54,137 nt of DNA, taken from assembly GCA_047974135.1 (NCBI GenBank), contig JBKECC010000098.1, forward strand, positions 1-54,137, written 5' to 3'. A program made the position numbers and the translations under genes. The notes under the pieces were generated by a model. It was given only the letters and a program-made list of their open reading frames with translations, had not been told where the DNA came from and searched no databases. This document shows positions 25,534-33,597 of this stretch, one piece after another (the first letter of the stretch is position 1; every line of letters begins with the position of its first letter). Source of the DNA: JAIRQK01 sp047974135. Lineage in GTDB: Bacteria; Campylobacterota; Campylobacteria; Campylobacterales; Campylobacteraceae.

Positions 25534-26838
25534 CTATTTTGTAGCATTTACTTTTTTTATAAAAGGTATATATACAGAAGCATTACAGCCTTTTTTATCG
25601 TCATTTCTATTTGTTAATTTTATAGTTGCACCAATAGCATCTGCTGCGCCTTTTGCTAAAAATAGACCAAGCCCAGCTCCACCTTTGTTTCCATATCTTT
25701 TAAAAGGCGCAAAATAATCTTTACTCTCATCAATGCCACCACCTTCATCTATAACTTCAATCAAAAATCCATTTTTGTCAACCGAACTTTTGATGGTTAT
25801 GGTGCTTAAAGGAGGAGAGAATTTGATAGCATTTTGTATAAAGTTTTGCAAAATATGTGTAAGAAGTGTTGTTTGTATTTTTATTTTATACTCTTTTGGG
25901 GTGAGTTTATCTTCAATTTCAATTTTTTCTTGATGAGATAAGATTTTAAAGTTTTCAATCTTCTCTTTTAAAAATTTTATCAAGTCAATATTTACCGGCT
26001 CTTCAAATTGCGCACCCTCTTGTCTACCAATTTCTAAAATAGCACTTATCATTTTATTCATCTCATTTATAGCTATATTGTTGTTTTTTATAGTTTCTAT
26101 ATATTTTTCTTCATCTCTTTTTTTAATTAAAGTAACTTCGTTTTTAGTTTTCATAACAGCAAGTGGAGTTTTAAGTTCATGTGCAATACCAACAAATAAC
26201 TCTTTTTGATATTTGATAAAAGTTTGTATCCTATCAATAAGTTTATTTATACTTTTTCCAAGAGGCATAAACTCTTCTGGCAGAGATTTTGTATCGATAT
26301 GCTGTAAAAAACTTTCATCCATCCTTGCAAGCTTATGATTTAGTGTTTTTATAGGCAAAAGTAGCATTCTTGATAGTAGCATCGCATAAAAAAGTATTAA
26401 GAAAATAGCTGAGAGATTTATAACAAATATATCAAGTAAAATATTCTCTAAAAGCAAGGCGGTGCTTGTTATATCTTTTGTTATTTTTATATATGTTGAG
26501 TATTTCAATTCATGTAGATAATATACAGATAAAAAATATCTGTCATTTTTTTTCGTCTGCTCAAAGATAACGCTTTGTTGATTATTTTTTCTAGAGACTA
26601 TCTCTATTTGTGTATCTTCTGAATGAGGAAAATTTTGTCTAATGGTTTCTGTTGACAAAAGAGTTATGTTTGAATTTGCAACAATTCTTACTTCTTTTAG
26701 CAAAGAGTCGTTGAGATTTTCAAAAATCGAAATTTTTATGTAGTTGTAGAGAATGATAGAAAAAACTACAATTAGTACTGACGATGCCAATACTAATTGT
26801 AATACAAATTTATTGCTTATACTTTTTTTGGAAAACAA
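25534..26838 (-). CDS. Sensor histidine kinase linked to the CosR-like regulator
   Basis: The 434-aa protein has two membrane spans (about 13-32 and 135-157) around a periplasmic sensor, then HAMP, a HisKA domain with phospho-acceptor H220 (GIAHELKTPLAV) and a HATPase domain (N335 in the N-box, DEGGGI at 364-369, GGAGLGL at 386-392). All catalytic motifs look intact. It starts with TTG inside the end of the regulator gene (22 bp overlap), so the two form one operon. The signal is unknown. Confidence 0.88.
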   Translation of the reverse strand: MFSKKSISNKFVLQLVLASSVLIVVFSIILYNYIKISIFENLNDSLLKEVRIVANSNITLLSTETIRQNFPHSEDTQIEIVSRKNNQQSVIFEQTKKNDRYFLSVYYLHELKYSTYIKITKDITSTALLLENILLDIFVINLSAIFLILFYAMLLSRMLLLPIKTLNHKLARMDESFLQHIDTKSLPEEFMPLGKSINKLIDRIQTFIKYQKELFVGIAHELKTPLAVMKTKNEVTLIKKRDEEKYIETIKNNNIAINEMNKMISAILEIGRQEGAQFEEPVNIDLIKFLKEKIENFKILSHQEKIEIEDKLTPKEYKIKIQTTLLTHILQNFIQNAIKFSPPLSTITIKSSVDKNGFLIEVIDEGGGIDESKDYFAPFKRYGNKGGAGLGLFLAKGAADAIGATIKLTNRNDDKKGCNASVYIPFIKKVNATK

Positions 26839-27488
26839 AATCGATAACCACGGCGTCTTACTGTTTCTATTGTAGAAATATCAAGTGGTTTATCCATTTT
26901 TTGGCGAATTTGGTTGATTGCTACTTCGATAACGTTTGGAGTTACAAGTTCTGGCTCTTCCCAAATCGCATCTAGAAGTTGCTCTTTAGATACTATTTGA
27001 TCTGAGTGGCGTGCTAGGTGAGTTAAAACTTCAAAAGGTTTACCTTTTAGTTCAATTTCTTGGCCTTTGTATGTGATTTTCTCTTCATCTGGGTCAATCA
27101 CTAAATCGTCAATTTTTATAACATTGCTTCCGCCAAATCTAAGTCTTGCTTCAATTCTTGCAACTAACACATCAAAATCAAAAGGTTTTCTTATGTAATC
27201 ATCTGCGCCAGCTTTTAATGCTTTGATTTCGCTCTCTTTGTCATCTTTTGCTGATAGAACTATAACTGCTGTGCGAGAAGACTTTTGTTTAATCATACTA
27301 ATTAAGTCGATGCCGTCGCCATCAGGTAACATCCAATCTGTTAAAACTAAATCATAATTTCTAATACCGATGTAGTACTCTGCATCTTTGTAATTTTCTG
27401 AATTGTCAGTTTGGTAACCAAACTCCTGAAGTCCTTCTGCAATTGTTTTATTGAGGGTTACTTCGTCTTCAACGATAAGTATCCGCAT
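26817..27488 (-). CDS. cosR: OmpR-family response regulator, CosR/HsrA-like
   Basis: The receiver domain has E7-D8, phospho-acceptor D51, S79 and K101, the full canonical set. The winged-helix C-terminus from about residue 125 (IELKGKPFEVLTHLARHSDQIVSKEQLLDAIWEEPELVTPNVIEVAINQIRQKMDKP in pieces) is nearly what I know from C. jejuni CosR and H. pylori HsrA, which are essential orphan regulators of oxidative-stress and other genes. Here the Asp is present and a kinase gene follows. AAGGAAAG precedes the ATG. Confidence 0.88.
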   Translation of the reverse strand: MRILIVEDEVTLNKTIAEGLQEFGYQTDNSENYKDAEYYIGIRNYDLVLTDWMLPDGDGIDLISMIKQKSSRTAVIVLSAKDDKESEIKALKAGADDYIRKPFDFDVLVARIEARLRFGGSNVIKIDDLVIDPDEEKITYKGQEIELKGKPFEVLTHLARHSDQIVSKEQLLDAIWEEPELVTPNVIEVAINQIRQKMDKPLDISTIETVRRRGYRFCFPKKV

Positions 27489-27520
27489 GTTTCTTTCCTT
27501 GTTCTGAATTTTGATTTCGG

Positions 27521-27526
27521 ATTATA
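27521..27526 (-). promoter_or_regulatory. Probable -10 element for the cosR-kinase operon
   Basis: Read on the minus strand, GATATAATCC holds TATAAT 32 bp before the regulator's ATG. Consensus and position are the only support. Confidence 0.5.
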
Positions 27527-27566
27527 TCATAGTTTTAGGAAATTTTAAAGAACTTTTAATCTAGAA

Positions 27567-27902
27567 TTAATATTTTTTAGTATAGCTAGCCCCGACCTTA
27601 GCGAAATTTAGGGCATTTGGTTTTAGAATCTCTATATCAATATTTTTAATTAAGCTAAAGTTTTTATAAAGTTTTTTACTTACATGTAAAAGTGACTCTT
27701 CAACAGTTATAAATTTTTTCTTATTGAAAGTCTCTTTTATTAGTTCGCAAATTTGTACATAATCAACAAGTTTGTCTTTTTTGTATTTAATCTTAAACTT
27801 TGCATTTATAACAACTTTTTGAGGTGTTGTTCTCTCTTTTTCTAAAATTCCTATAATTGTAAAAAACTCTAAATCTTTTATATGTAAAGTTATTTTAGAC
27901 AA
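27567..27902 (-). CDS. folB: Dihydroneopterin aldolase family protein
   Basis: The 111-aa protein follows the FolB pattern: an N-terminal strand leading to GILEKERTTPQKVVIN, a central VEESLLHVSKKL helix in the position of the catalytic region, and KPNALNFAKVGASY near the end. FolB makes 6-hydroxymethyl-dihydropterin, the substrate of FolK (encoded at 44.2 kb). It overlaps plsY by 8 bp. A palindrome at 27679-27690 encodes LHVS. Confidence 0.82.
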   Translation of the reverse strand: MSKITLHIKDLEFFTIIGILEKERTTPQKVVINAKFKIKYKKDKLVDYVQICELIKETFNKKKFITVEESLLHVSKKLYKNFSLIKNIDIEILKPNALNFAKVGASYTKKY

Positions 27903-28536
27903 CTTTTTTTTCCTCTTTTTTAAGCAATCTTACTATGTTCGGTATATGCTTATATACTATTATGATACAAATTATAATAAGCGGAGTATGTGAGTAAACT
28001 TCTGGCATTTGTGGATGGATTATAAAAGAGCTAACAACCAAAGAAGTTAATGCAAGTAATGATGCAACTGAAGAGATTTTAAAAATCTTACCAGACACAA
28101 ACCAAACCACGGCAGCTATTACTGTTTCAATTGGAAGAAGTACAAGCAAAACACCAGCTCCTGTTGCTATACCTTTACCGCCTTCAAAGTTCAAGTACGG
28201 GCTAAAGCAGTGGCCAACCAAAGCTAAAATCGCAACAAGCCATAAAGCACTCTGTGAAAATCCTAAAAGCATTGCTATTAAAAGCATAACAACTCCTTTT
28301 AGGGCGTCAAGTGCGACTGTTGCTATTGCTAGTTTTTTAGCTAACTTTGGATCTTTCTCTTTAACAACTCTTAAAACGTTTGTGGCGCCTATACTTTTGC
28401 TTCCAGCTTCTTTAATGTCAACATTTGCATAATATTTTGCGAGCAAAAGACCAAAAGGAATACCCCCAACAAAGTATGTAGCTATATAAAAAAGTACTTT
28501 TGGATCAGTTATAAAATTTAAAAAAACTTCAGGCAT
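27895..28536 (-). CDS. plsY: Acyl-phosphate:glycerol-3-phosphate acyltransferase PlsY
   Basis: This membrane enzyme uses the acyl-phosphate made by PlsX to acylate glycerol-3-phosphate. GGIPFGLLLAK, AGSKSIGATNVLR and NFEGGKGIATGAGV are the three cytoplasmic motifs, set among about five membrane spans; length is 213 aa. It heads a two-gene unit with folB. Two palindromes lie upstream of its start. Confidence 0.95.
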   Translation of the reverse strand: MPEVFLNFITDPKVLFYIATYFVGGIPFGLLLAKYYANVDIKEAGSKSIGATNVLRVVKEKDPKLAKKLAIATVALDALKGVVMLLIAMLLGFSQSALWLVAILALVGHCFSPYLNFEGGKGIATGAGVLLVLLPIETVIAAVVWFVSGKIFKISSVASLLALTSLVVSSFIIHPQMPEVYSHTPLIIICIIIVYKHIPNIVRLLKKEEKKVV

Positions 28537-28549
28537 AGTCTGTAAAACC

Positions 28550-28620
28550 TTTACATGTAAAAATAAAAATGTATTCTAACTAAAAAAGAGTTATTCTATA
28601 CATAAAAATTTACATGTAAA
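28550..28620. repeat. Two TTTACATGTAAA palindromes in the plsY/DHH divergent region
   Basis: Exact copies at 28550-28561 and 28609-28620 lie 59 bp apart, between two divergent starts. A promoter-proximal place like this is where a DNA-binding protein could act. Confidence 0.75.
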
Positions 28621-28653
28621 ATATTCATCAATATAGATTTAACCAATTTTAAG

Positions 28654-28659
28654 TATAAT
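28654..28659 (+). promoter_or_regulatory. Probable -10 element for the DHH-M23 operon
   Basis: AAGTATAATC holds a consensus TATAAT 26 bp before the ATG of the DHH phosphoesterase gene. Confidence 0.5.
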
Positions 28660-28685
28660 CATACCTTTAAATCTAAGGTAAATTA

Positions 28686-29633
28686 ATGTTTGTTGAAACT
28701 TGGCAAGAGATAAAAAATAGCGACAATTTTCTTTTAGCATCTCACAAAAATCCAGATTGTGACACGCTTGGAAGTACACTTAGCTTGTATCTTGTGCTTA
28801 AAAATTTAGGAAAAAAAGTAACTCTTTTTAACTCTACAGAAGTTTTGCCAAGAAGATATAGTTTTTTGCCATGTTACAACGAAATCCAAAATCAGATAAA
28901 TGCAAAGTTTGATATTGTCATCACTTGTGATTGTGCCTCGTTTGAGAGAACAGGATTAAAAAAGGGAAATTTCAAAATTGTAAATATCGATCATCACGCA
29001 ACAAATAAGGGTTTTGGAGATATAAATCTTGTCAAAAAAACATCTTCAAGTGTCTCTATGGTTGTGTATGAACTTTTAAAACAAAACAGTATTGAGATTA
29101 CAAAAGATATAGCAACCTTGCTTTATGCTGGTATTGTTGAAGATACTGGTTATTTTACTTATGGAAATATTGATGAAAAAACATTTATTAATGTTGCCGA
29201 TGTTGTAAGAAGAGGGGCTGATATAAACTTAGTATCAAGTAGTCTAAACCAAAGTGTTCCACTTGCAAGGTTTAGGCTTCATCAATACGTCATGCAAAAT
29301 GTTGATTTACTTAAAAATGGTAAAGTTGCACGCACTATTATCATGCAAGATGATTTAAAAAGAACTGGCGCAAAAAGAGAAGATACCGAAGATATCGCTA
29401 ATCTTATAAGAGATTTGGTAAATGTTGAGTTTGCTATCATGATTTTAGAAGAGGATAGTGGTGAGTTTAAAGTCTCTTTGAGAGGTAAAAATAGTATAGA
29501 TGTATCAAGTATCGCTTTAAAGTTTAATGGTGGCGGACATTTTGGAGCTGCTGGATTTGAAAGTAGTGAACTTGATGTGGATATTTTAACAAAAAAAATT
29601 TTAGATGAATATGAGAAAGGGTTAAAAGTTTAA
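28686..29633 (+). CDS. DHH-DHHA1 phosphoesterase (NrnA-like oligoribonuclease/pAp phosphatase)
   Basis: The 315-aa protein has the metal motifs H20-x3-D24-x-D26 (SHKNPDCDTLGS), CDC with D82, and D102-H103-H104 (IDHHATN). The substrate-binding DHHA1 domain ends in FNGGGHFGAAGF. NrnA-type enzymes degrade short RNA or dephosphorylate pAp. The exact substrate is not readable. Two bases separate it from the M23 peptidase gene. Confidence 0.88.
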   Translation: MFVETWQEIKNSDNFLLASHKNPDCDTLGSTLSLYLVLKNLGKKVTLFNSTEVLPRRYSFLPCYNEIQNQINAKFDIVITCDCASFERTGLKKGNFKIVNIDHHATNKGFGDINLVKKTSSSVSMVVYELLKQNSIEITKDIATLLYAGIVEDTGYFTYGNIDEKTFINVADVVRRGADINLVSSSLNQSVPLARFRLHQYVMQNVDLLKNGKVARTIIMQDDLKRTGAKREDTEDIANLIRDLVNVEFAIMILEEDSGEFKVSLRGKNSIDVSSIALKFNGGGHFGAAGFESSELDVDILTKKILDEYEKGLKV

Positions 29634-29634
29634 G

Positions 29635-31002
29635 ATGAGAAGAAGAGAAGGTAGTTCAAAAACTGTTATATTTATAGTGATTGTTTTGGTTATTTTAGGA
29701 TTTTTAGTTTATTTGTATAACTCTAAAATGTTTGAAAGAAATGCTCCAGTTATAAATTTAAGTGAAAAGATATATTGGAATTTAAGAGAACCATTGAAGA
29801 TAGAAGTAAGTGATGATAGTGGTATAAAATTTGCAAGAGTAACCCTAAGTGATGGCGAAAATCAAATAACGCTTTTAAATGAAAAATTTACAACTTATGA
29901 TAAAAACAAAACATTCGATATAACATTTCCAAAGACTGGATTTTTCAGTAAAAAAAATGAGTATATTTTAACCTTTGAAGTAACAGATAGCAGTCGTGCA
30001 AGTTTCTTTTCTGGAAATAGTGTAACAAAAAGCTCTACAATCGTAGTTGATATAAAAAGACCCGATGTATATGTTGTAGCAAATTCGTATAAAATATCAA
30101 GAGGCGGGGCTGGAACAGTTATATTTAAGGCTGAAGATGCAAATATGGCTGAACTTTCAATCCAAACAAGTTCTGGAAAAACATTTAAAGCAGCACCTTT
30201 TTATAAAGATGGTTATTTTGTTTCAATCATCGCTTGGCCTATAAATGATGAAAATTTTAGTGCTTACATAGTTGCAAAAGATTTAGCAGGAAATGAGGCA
30301 AAAGAGAGAATTAGATACTATCTTGACCCAAAAACTTATAAAAAATCAGAAATAGAACTAAGGGACAGCTTCTTAGATGGTGGCATTAAAGACTTGGCAG
30401 AAGAATTGGCGTTTGTTGCTACAAAAGATCTCTCTAACTTAGATAAGTTTAAATATTTAAATGAAAACATTAGAGCAGTTAGCGAGCAAAACTTACTAAA
30501 TGCAACTTCAGCTATAAATAATAACAATGTTTTCAAAGTTCAAGCATTTTATCCTTTAAGAAATGGTGCAGCAGTTGCTAGTTATGGAGATTATAGGATT
30601 TATAGTTATCAAAACAATGAAGTAAGTAGATCTTACCATTTAGGACTTGACTTAGCTAGTACAAGAGAAGCAGACATAGTTTTATCAAATTCGGGTAGAG
30701 TTGCTTTTGCTGGTGAAAATGGTATATATGGAAATACTGTTATAGTTGATCATGGACTTGGTGTTTACTCACTTTATGCACATTGTTCAAGAATACTTGT
30801 AAATGTTGGTGATGAAGTTTTAATCGGTGACGTTATAGCAAAAAGTGGCAGCACAGGCTTTGCGTTTGGTGACCACTTGCACTTTGGTATTGTTGTTCAA
30901 GGCGTTGAGGTAAGACCTACTGAGTGGATGGATAACAAATGGCTAAAAGAAAATATTTATGATTTAATCAGTAGTGCAACAAAAGCTATTGAAAAAAGAT
31001 AG
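29635..31002 (+). CDS. M23-family peptidoglycan endopeptidase, membrane-anchored
   Basis: A short basic N-terminus and one membrane span (about 9-26) precede a long beta-rich region and a C-terminal LytM domain. Zinc ligands are H335 and D339 (YHLGLDL) and H416 in HLHF (414-417), with YAHCS between them. Such enzymes trim peptidoglycan cross-links and shape the cell. The place before lpxC matches C. jejuni. All catalytic residues look intact. The 455-aa length is in the range of similar proteins. Confidence 0.88.
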   Translation: MRRREGSSKTVIFIVIVLVILGFLVYLYNSKMFERNAPVINLSEKIYWNLREPLKIEVSDDSGIKFARVTLSDGENQITLLNEKFTTYDKNKTFDITFPKTGFFSKKNEYILTFEVTDSSRASFFSGNSVTKSSTIVVDIKRPDVYVVANSYKISRGGAGTVIFKAEDANMAELSIQTSSGKTFKAAPFYKDGYFVSIIAWPINDENFSAYIVAKDLAGNEAKERIRYYLDPKTYKKSEIELRDSFLDGGIKDLAEELAFVATKDLSNLDKFKYLNENIRAVSEQNLLNATSAINNNNVFKVQAFYPLRNGAAVASYGDYRIYSYQNNEVSRSYHLGLDLASTREADIVLSNSGRVAFAGENGIYGNTVIVDHGLGVYSLYAHCSRILVNVGDEVLIGDVIAKSGSTGFAFGDHLHFGIVVQGVEVRPTEWMDNKWLKENIYDLISSATKAIEKR

Positions 31003-31077
31003 TAATTTTTTTAAAATTATGACTAAATGTTACGATAATCGTGATATTATTTCGCAATAAAATTTAGGAGATAGAAA

Positions 31078-31956
31078 TTGAGACAAACCACCATAGGGCG
31101 AAGAGTGGAAGGAGTAGGGATTGGACTTCACAAAGGTGAACCAATCAAAATCGTACTCGAACCACTTGAAGCAAACAGTGGCATAGTGTTTTATAGAAGC
31201 GATTTAGCAACTTCAATACCAGCACTTCCTCAGTTTGTGGTAAATACCCAAATGGCAACGGTTGTTGGAAGTGGTAAAGCCTCAGTTTCTACTATAGAAC
31301 ATCTTCTTTCTGCCATATCTGCTTATGGTATTGACAATATAAGAATAATCCTTGATGGCAATGAAGTCCCAGTAATGGATGGAAGTAGTGCCAGTTTTTG
31401 TATGATGCTTGATGAAGCAGGTATTAGAGAGTTAGAGACAAGCAAAAAGATAATCGTCATAAAAAAAGAGATAGAAGTAAGAGAGGGTGATAAATTTTCC
31501 CGCGTAACTCCTTCTAAAAATCCAAAATATCATTTTATTATCGATTTTGAACATCCATGCATTGGAAGACAAGAGTATAGTTACGAAGTTGGCAAAAAGA
31601 GTTATTTAAGTGATATTTCACGTGCTAGGACTTTTGGATTTTTAAAAGATGTTCAAATGTTAAGAAGCGCTGGACTTGGACTTGGTGGCTCACTTGACAA
31701 CGCTGTTATTATGGATGAAAAAAAGATTTTAAACAAAGATGGATTACGTTTTAATAACGAATTTGTAAGACACAAAATACTTGATGCAATTGGTGATTTA
31801 GCACTTCTTGGAATGCCCATGATTGGTGATTATGACTCATTTGCAGGAAGCCACAAACTAAACCATCTTCTTACAAAAGAGATACTAAAAGATCCCCAAA
31901 ATTATGAGATAAAAACATTTAGTGGTGTAGCTGAATTTGAGAAGGCTTTTGCATAA
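31078..31956 (+). CDS. lpxC: UDP-3-O-acyl-N-acetylglucosamine deacetylase
   Basis: LpxC is the zinc deacetylase committing sugar to lipid A. It begins MRQTTIGRRVEGVGIGLHKGEP and carries STIEHLLSA and the late HKILDAIGDLALLG and GSHKLNHLL motifs that hold zinc and catalytic residues; length is 292 aa. The start is TTG 31078 with TTAGGAG at good spacing. A TATTAT -10 lies about 30 bp upstream. The stop TAA overlaps the apparent AUA start of the next gene. Confidence 0.95.
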   Translation: MRQTTIGRRVEGVGIGLHKGEPIKIVLEPLEANSGIVFYRSDLATSIPALPQFVVNTQMATVVGSGKASVSTIEHLLSAISAYGIDNIRIILDGNEVPVMDGSSASFCMMLDEAGIRELETSKKIIVIKKEIEVREGDKFSRVTPSKNPKYHFIIDFEHPCIGRQEYSYEVGKKSYLSDISRARTFGFLKDVQMLRSAGLGLGGSLDNAVIMDEKKILNKDGLRFNNEFVRHKILDAIGDLALLGMPMIGDYDSFAGSHKLNHLLTKEILKDPQNYEIKTFSGVAEFEKAFA

Positions 31957-32411
31957 AACAAAAAGTTGATGTTTTAGTTATTGCTTTATCTTCCCCGCTT
32001 CTTGTTGGAATTTATGAAGAGAAAAAACTTATAAAAACTTACAGCACAGACGAACAAACTACAGATATTTTGCCGAAGATATTTTCTAACATACTTGAAA
32101 CCTTTACATGTAAAAGCATTTTATACACAAATGGTCCTGGAAGTTTTATGTCCATAAAAGCAAGTTATCTGTTCTTAAAAACTCTACAAATATCACTTGA
32201 TATACCATTTTTGGCTTGTGATGGATTTGCTTTTAATGACAATTCACCTATAAAAGCAATCGGAAATAAATGGTTTGTTAAAGAAAATGATGATATTGTT
32301 TTGGGAGCTAAAGATGCTTTACATGTAAAAGAGTTTTCACTTCCAAAATTACTTGATATTTCTTCCTTTAGCCAAAATACAGAACCTTTATACGTTTTAC
32401 CAGCTGTGTAG
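31953..32411 (+). CDS. TsaB-like protein with apparent AUA start
   Basis: The family motif TNGPGSFMSIKASYLFLKTL matches TsaB (GPGSFTGxR), the scaffold subunit for tRNA t6A synthesis; the short form is usual in Campylobacter. The only standard start in frame is TTG 32070, which would cut off the first beta strands (VLVIALSSPLLVGIYEE). The frame is open back to 31941. ATA at 31953 overlaps the lpxC stop as ATAA and has GAGAAGG seven bases upstream. I therefore place the start there (152 aa). Palindromes at 32103 and 32319 encode FTCK and LHVK. Confidence 0.65.
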   Translation: MKQKVDVLVIALSSPLLVGIYEEKKLIKTYSTDEQTTDILPKIFSNILETFTCKSILYTNGPGSFMSIKASYLFLKTLQISLDIPFLACDGFAFNDNSPIKAIGNKWFVKENDDIVLGAKDALHVKEFSLPKLLDISSFSQNTEPLYVLPAV

Positions 32412-32422
32412 GAGAAGATTAA

Positions 32423-33307
32423 GTGTACATAAAAATTCCAGCAACAAGTGCAAACCTAGGACCGGGATTTGACTCTTTGGGAGTTGCGTTATCGTTATGC
32501 AATGAAGTAAAAATAGAACACGGAAGTTACACAAGTATATCTATTAAAGGCGAGGGAAGCGACAAGCCTCGTTTCAAAAAAAATAACACATTTGTAAATA
32601 TCTTTTATGAAATTTATCAAGAATTAGTTGGTAAAAAAGACAATTTTAGATTTGAATTTGTAAATAATATCCCTTTTTCAAGAGGATTAGGAAGTTCATC
32701 TTCTGTAGTTGTTGGAGCGATTGCAAGCGCTTATCATATGGCTGAACTCAAAGTTGATAAAGATGTTGTAGTATCAAAGGCTTTAGCTTTTGAATCTCAT
32801 CCAGATAACATAACTCCAGCAGCATTTGGTGGATTTATAAGCGCTGTTATACATGAAGGTAGGGTTTATAAAGTAAAAAAAGAGATGCCAAAAGATGTTT
32901 GTGCTGTTGTTGTTGTACCAAATACTCCTATGTCAACAGAACATTCAAGAACGCTTTTACCAAAGCAATACAAAATGAGTGAAACTGTCTTTAATGTTTC
33001 ACACTCTTCGCTTTTAAGTGCAGCTTTTGTAAGTGAAAATTGGGAACTTTTAAAAATCGCTTCAATGGATAAAATGCACGAAGATTTAAGAATGCAAGCT
33101 TTGCCAGAACTTTTTGATGTAAGAAAGATTGCTTATGAAAATGGAGCATTTTCTAGTACACTCTCAGGAAGTGGATCTTCGTTTTTAAATATTACATGTA
33201 AAGAAAATTCTAGTAAATTAGCCAAAGTGTTAAAAAACTCATTTAAAGAGTTTAAAATACTAGAGTTAGAGTTTGATAATCTTGGCTTTGAAATAACAAA
33301 AAGTTAA
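32423..33307 (+). CDS. thrB: Homoserine kinase
   Basis: ThrB phosphorylates homoserine for threonine synthesis. It is a GHMP kinase: PATSANLGPGFDSLGVAL at the start, the ATP loop FSRGLGSSSSVVVGA, and the C-terminal STLSGSGSSF. Length is 294 aa. GTG start with GGAGAAG upstream. A palindrome-like copy at 33191-33202 encodes ITCK. Confidence 0.95.
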   Translation: MYIKIPATSANLGPGFDSLGVALSLCNEVKIEHGSYTSISIKGEGSDKPRFKKNNTFVNIFYEIYQELVGKKDNFRFEFVNNIPFSRGLGSSSSVVVGAIASAYHMAELKVDKDVVVSKALAFESHPDNITPAAFGGFISAVIHEGRVYKVKKEMPKDVCAVVVVPNTPMSTEHSRTLLPKQYKMSETVFNVSHSSLLSAAFVSENWELLKIASMDKMHEDLRMQALPELFDVRKIAYENGAFSSTLSGSGSSFLNITCKENSSKLAKVLKNSFKEFKILELEFDNLGFEITKS

Positions 33308-33323
33308 AAAAAAGAAATTTTGG

Positions 33324-33329
33324 TATAAT
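33324..33329 (+). promoter_or_regulatory. TATAAT overlapping the ylxR start codon
   Basis: TTTTGGTATAATG contains a consensus -10 box that shares bases with the ATG at 33328. If active, the transcript would begin inside ylxR and serve infB onwards. Confidence 0.35.
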
Positions 33330-33597
33330 GTCAAACGCGAAAATCTATCCCTTACGAATGTGTGTTGTTTGTAAAGAACGATTACTCCAGGATAAACTAT
33401 ATAGATTTCAGATAAAAGAAGGTGTTTTAGTGGCTTTTAGCAAGCAAGGAAGAAGTTTTTATTTGTGCAATTCATGTTTAGAAAATAATCAACAAAAACT
33501 AATAAAAATACTCAACAATAAATTTAAATTAAAATTATCATATGGCGATACAACAAATGGTGATACTTTGAAGGAGATAGCAATTAATGGTCGATAA
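33328..33597 (+). CDS. YlxR family RNA-binding protein (DUF448)
   Basis: An 89-aa basic protein starting near LRMCVVCKERL and carrying RSFYLCNSCLE, the conserved cysteines and basic patch of YlxR/DUF448. The gene normally lies directly before infB, as here (11 bp overlap). Its role in translation or RNA binding is not well defined. No SD precedes ATG 33328; ATG 33358 is an alternative start. Confidence 0.85.
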   Translation: MSNAKIYPLRMCVVCKERLLQDKLYRFQIKEGVLVAFSKQGRSFYLCNSCLENNQQKLIKILNNKFKLKLSYGDTTNGDTLKEIAINGR

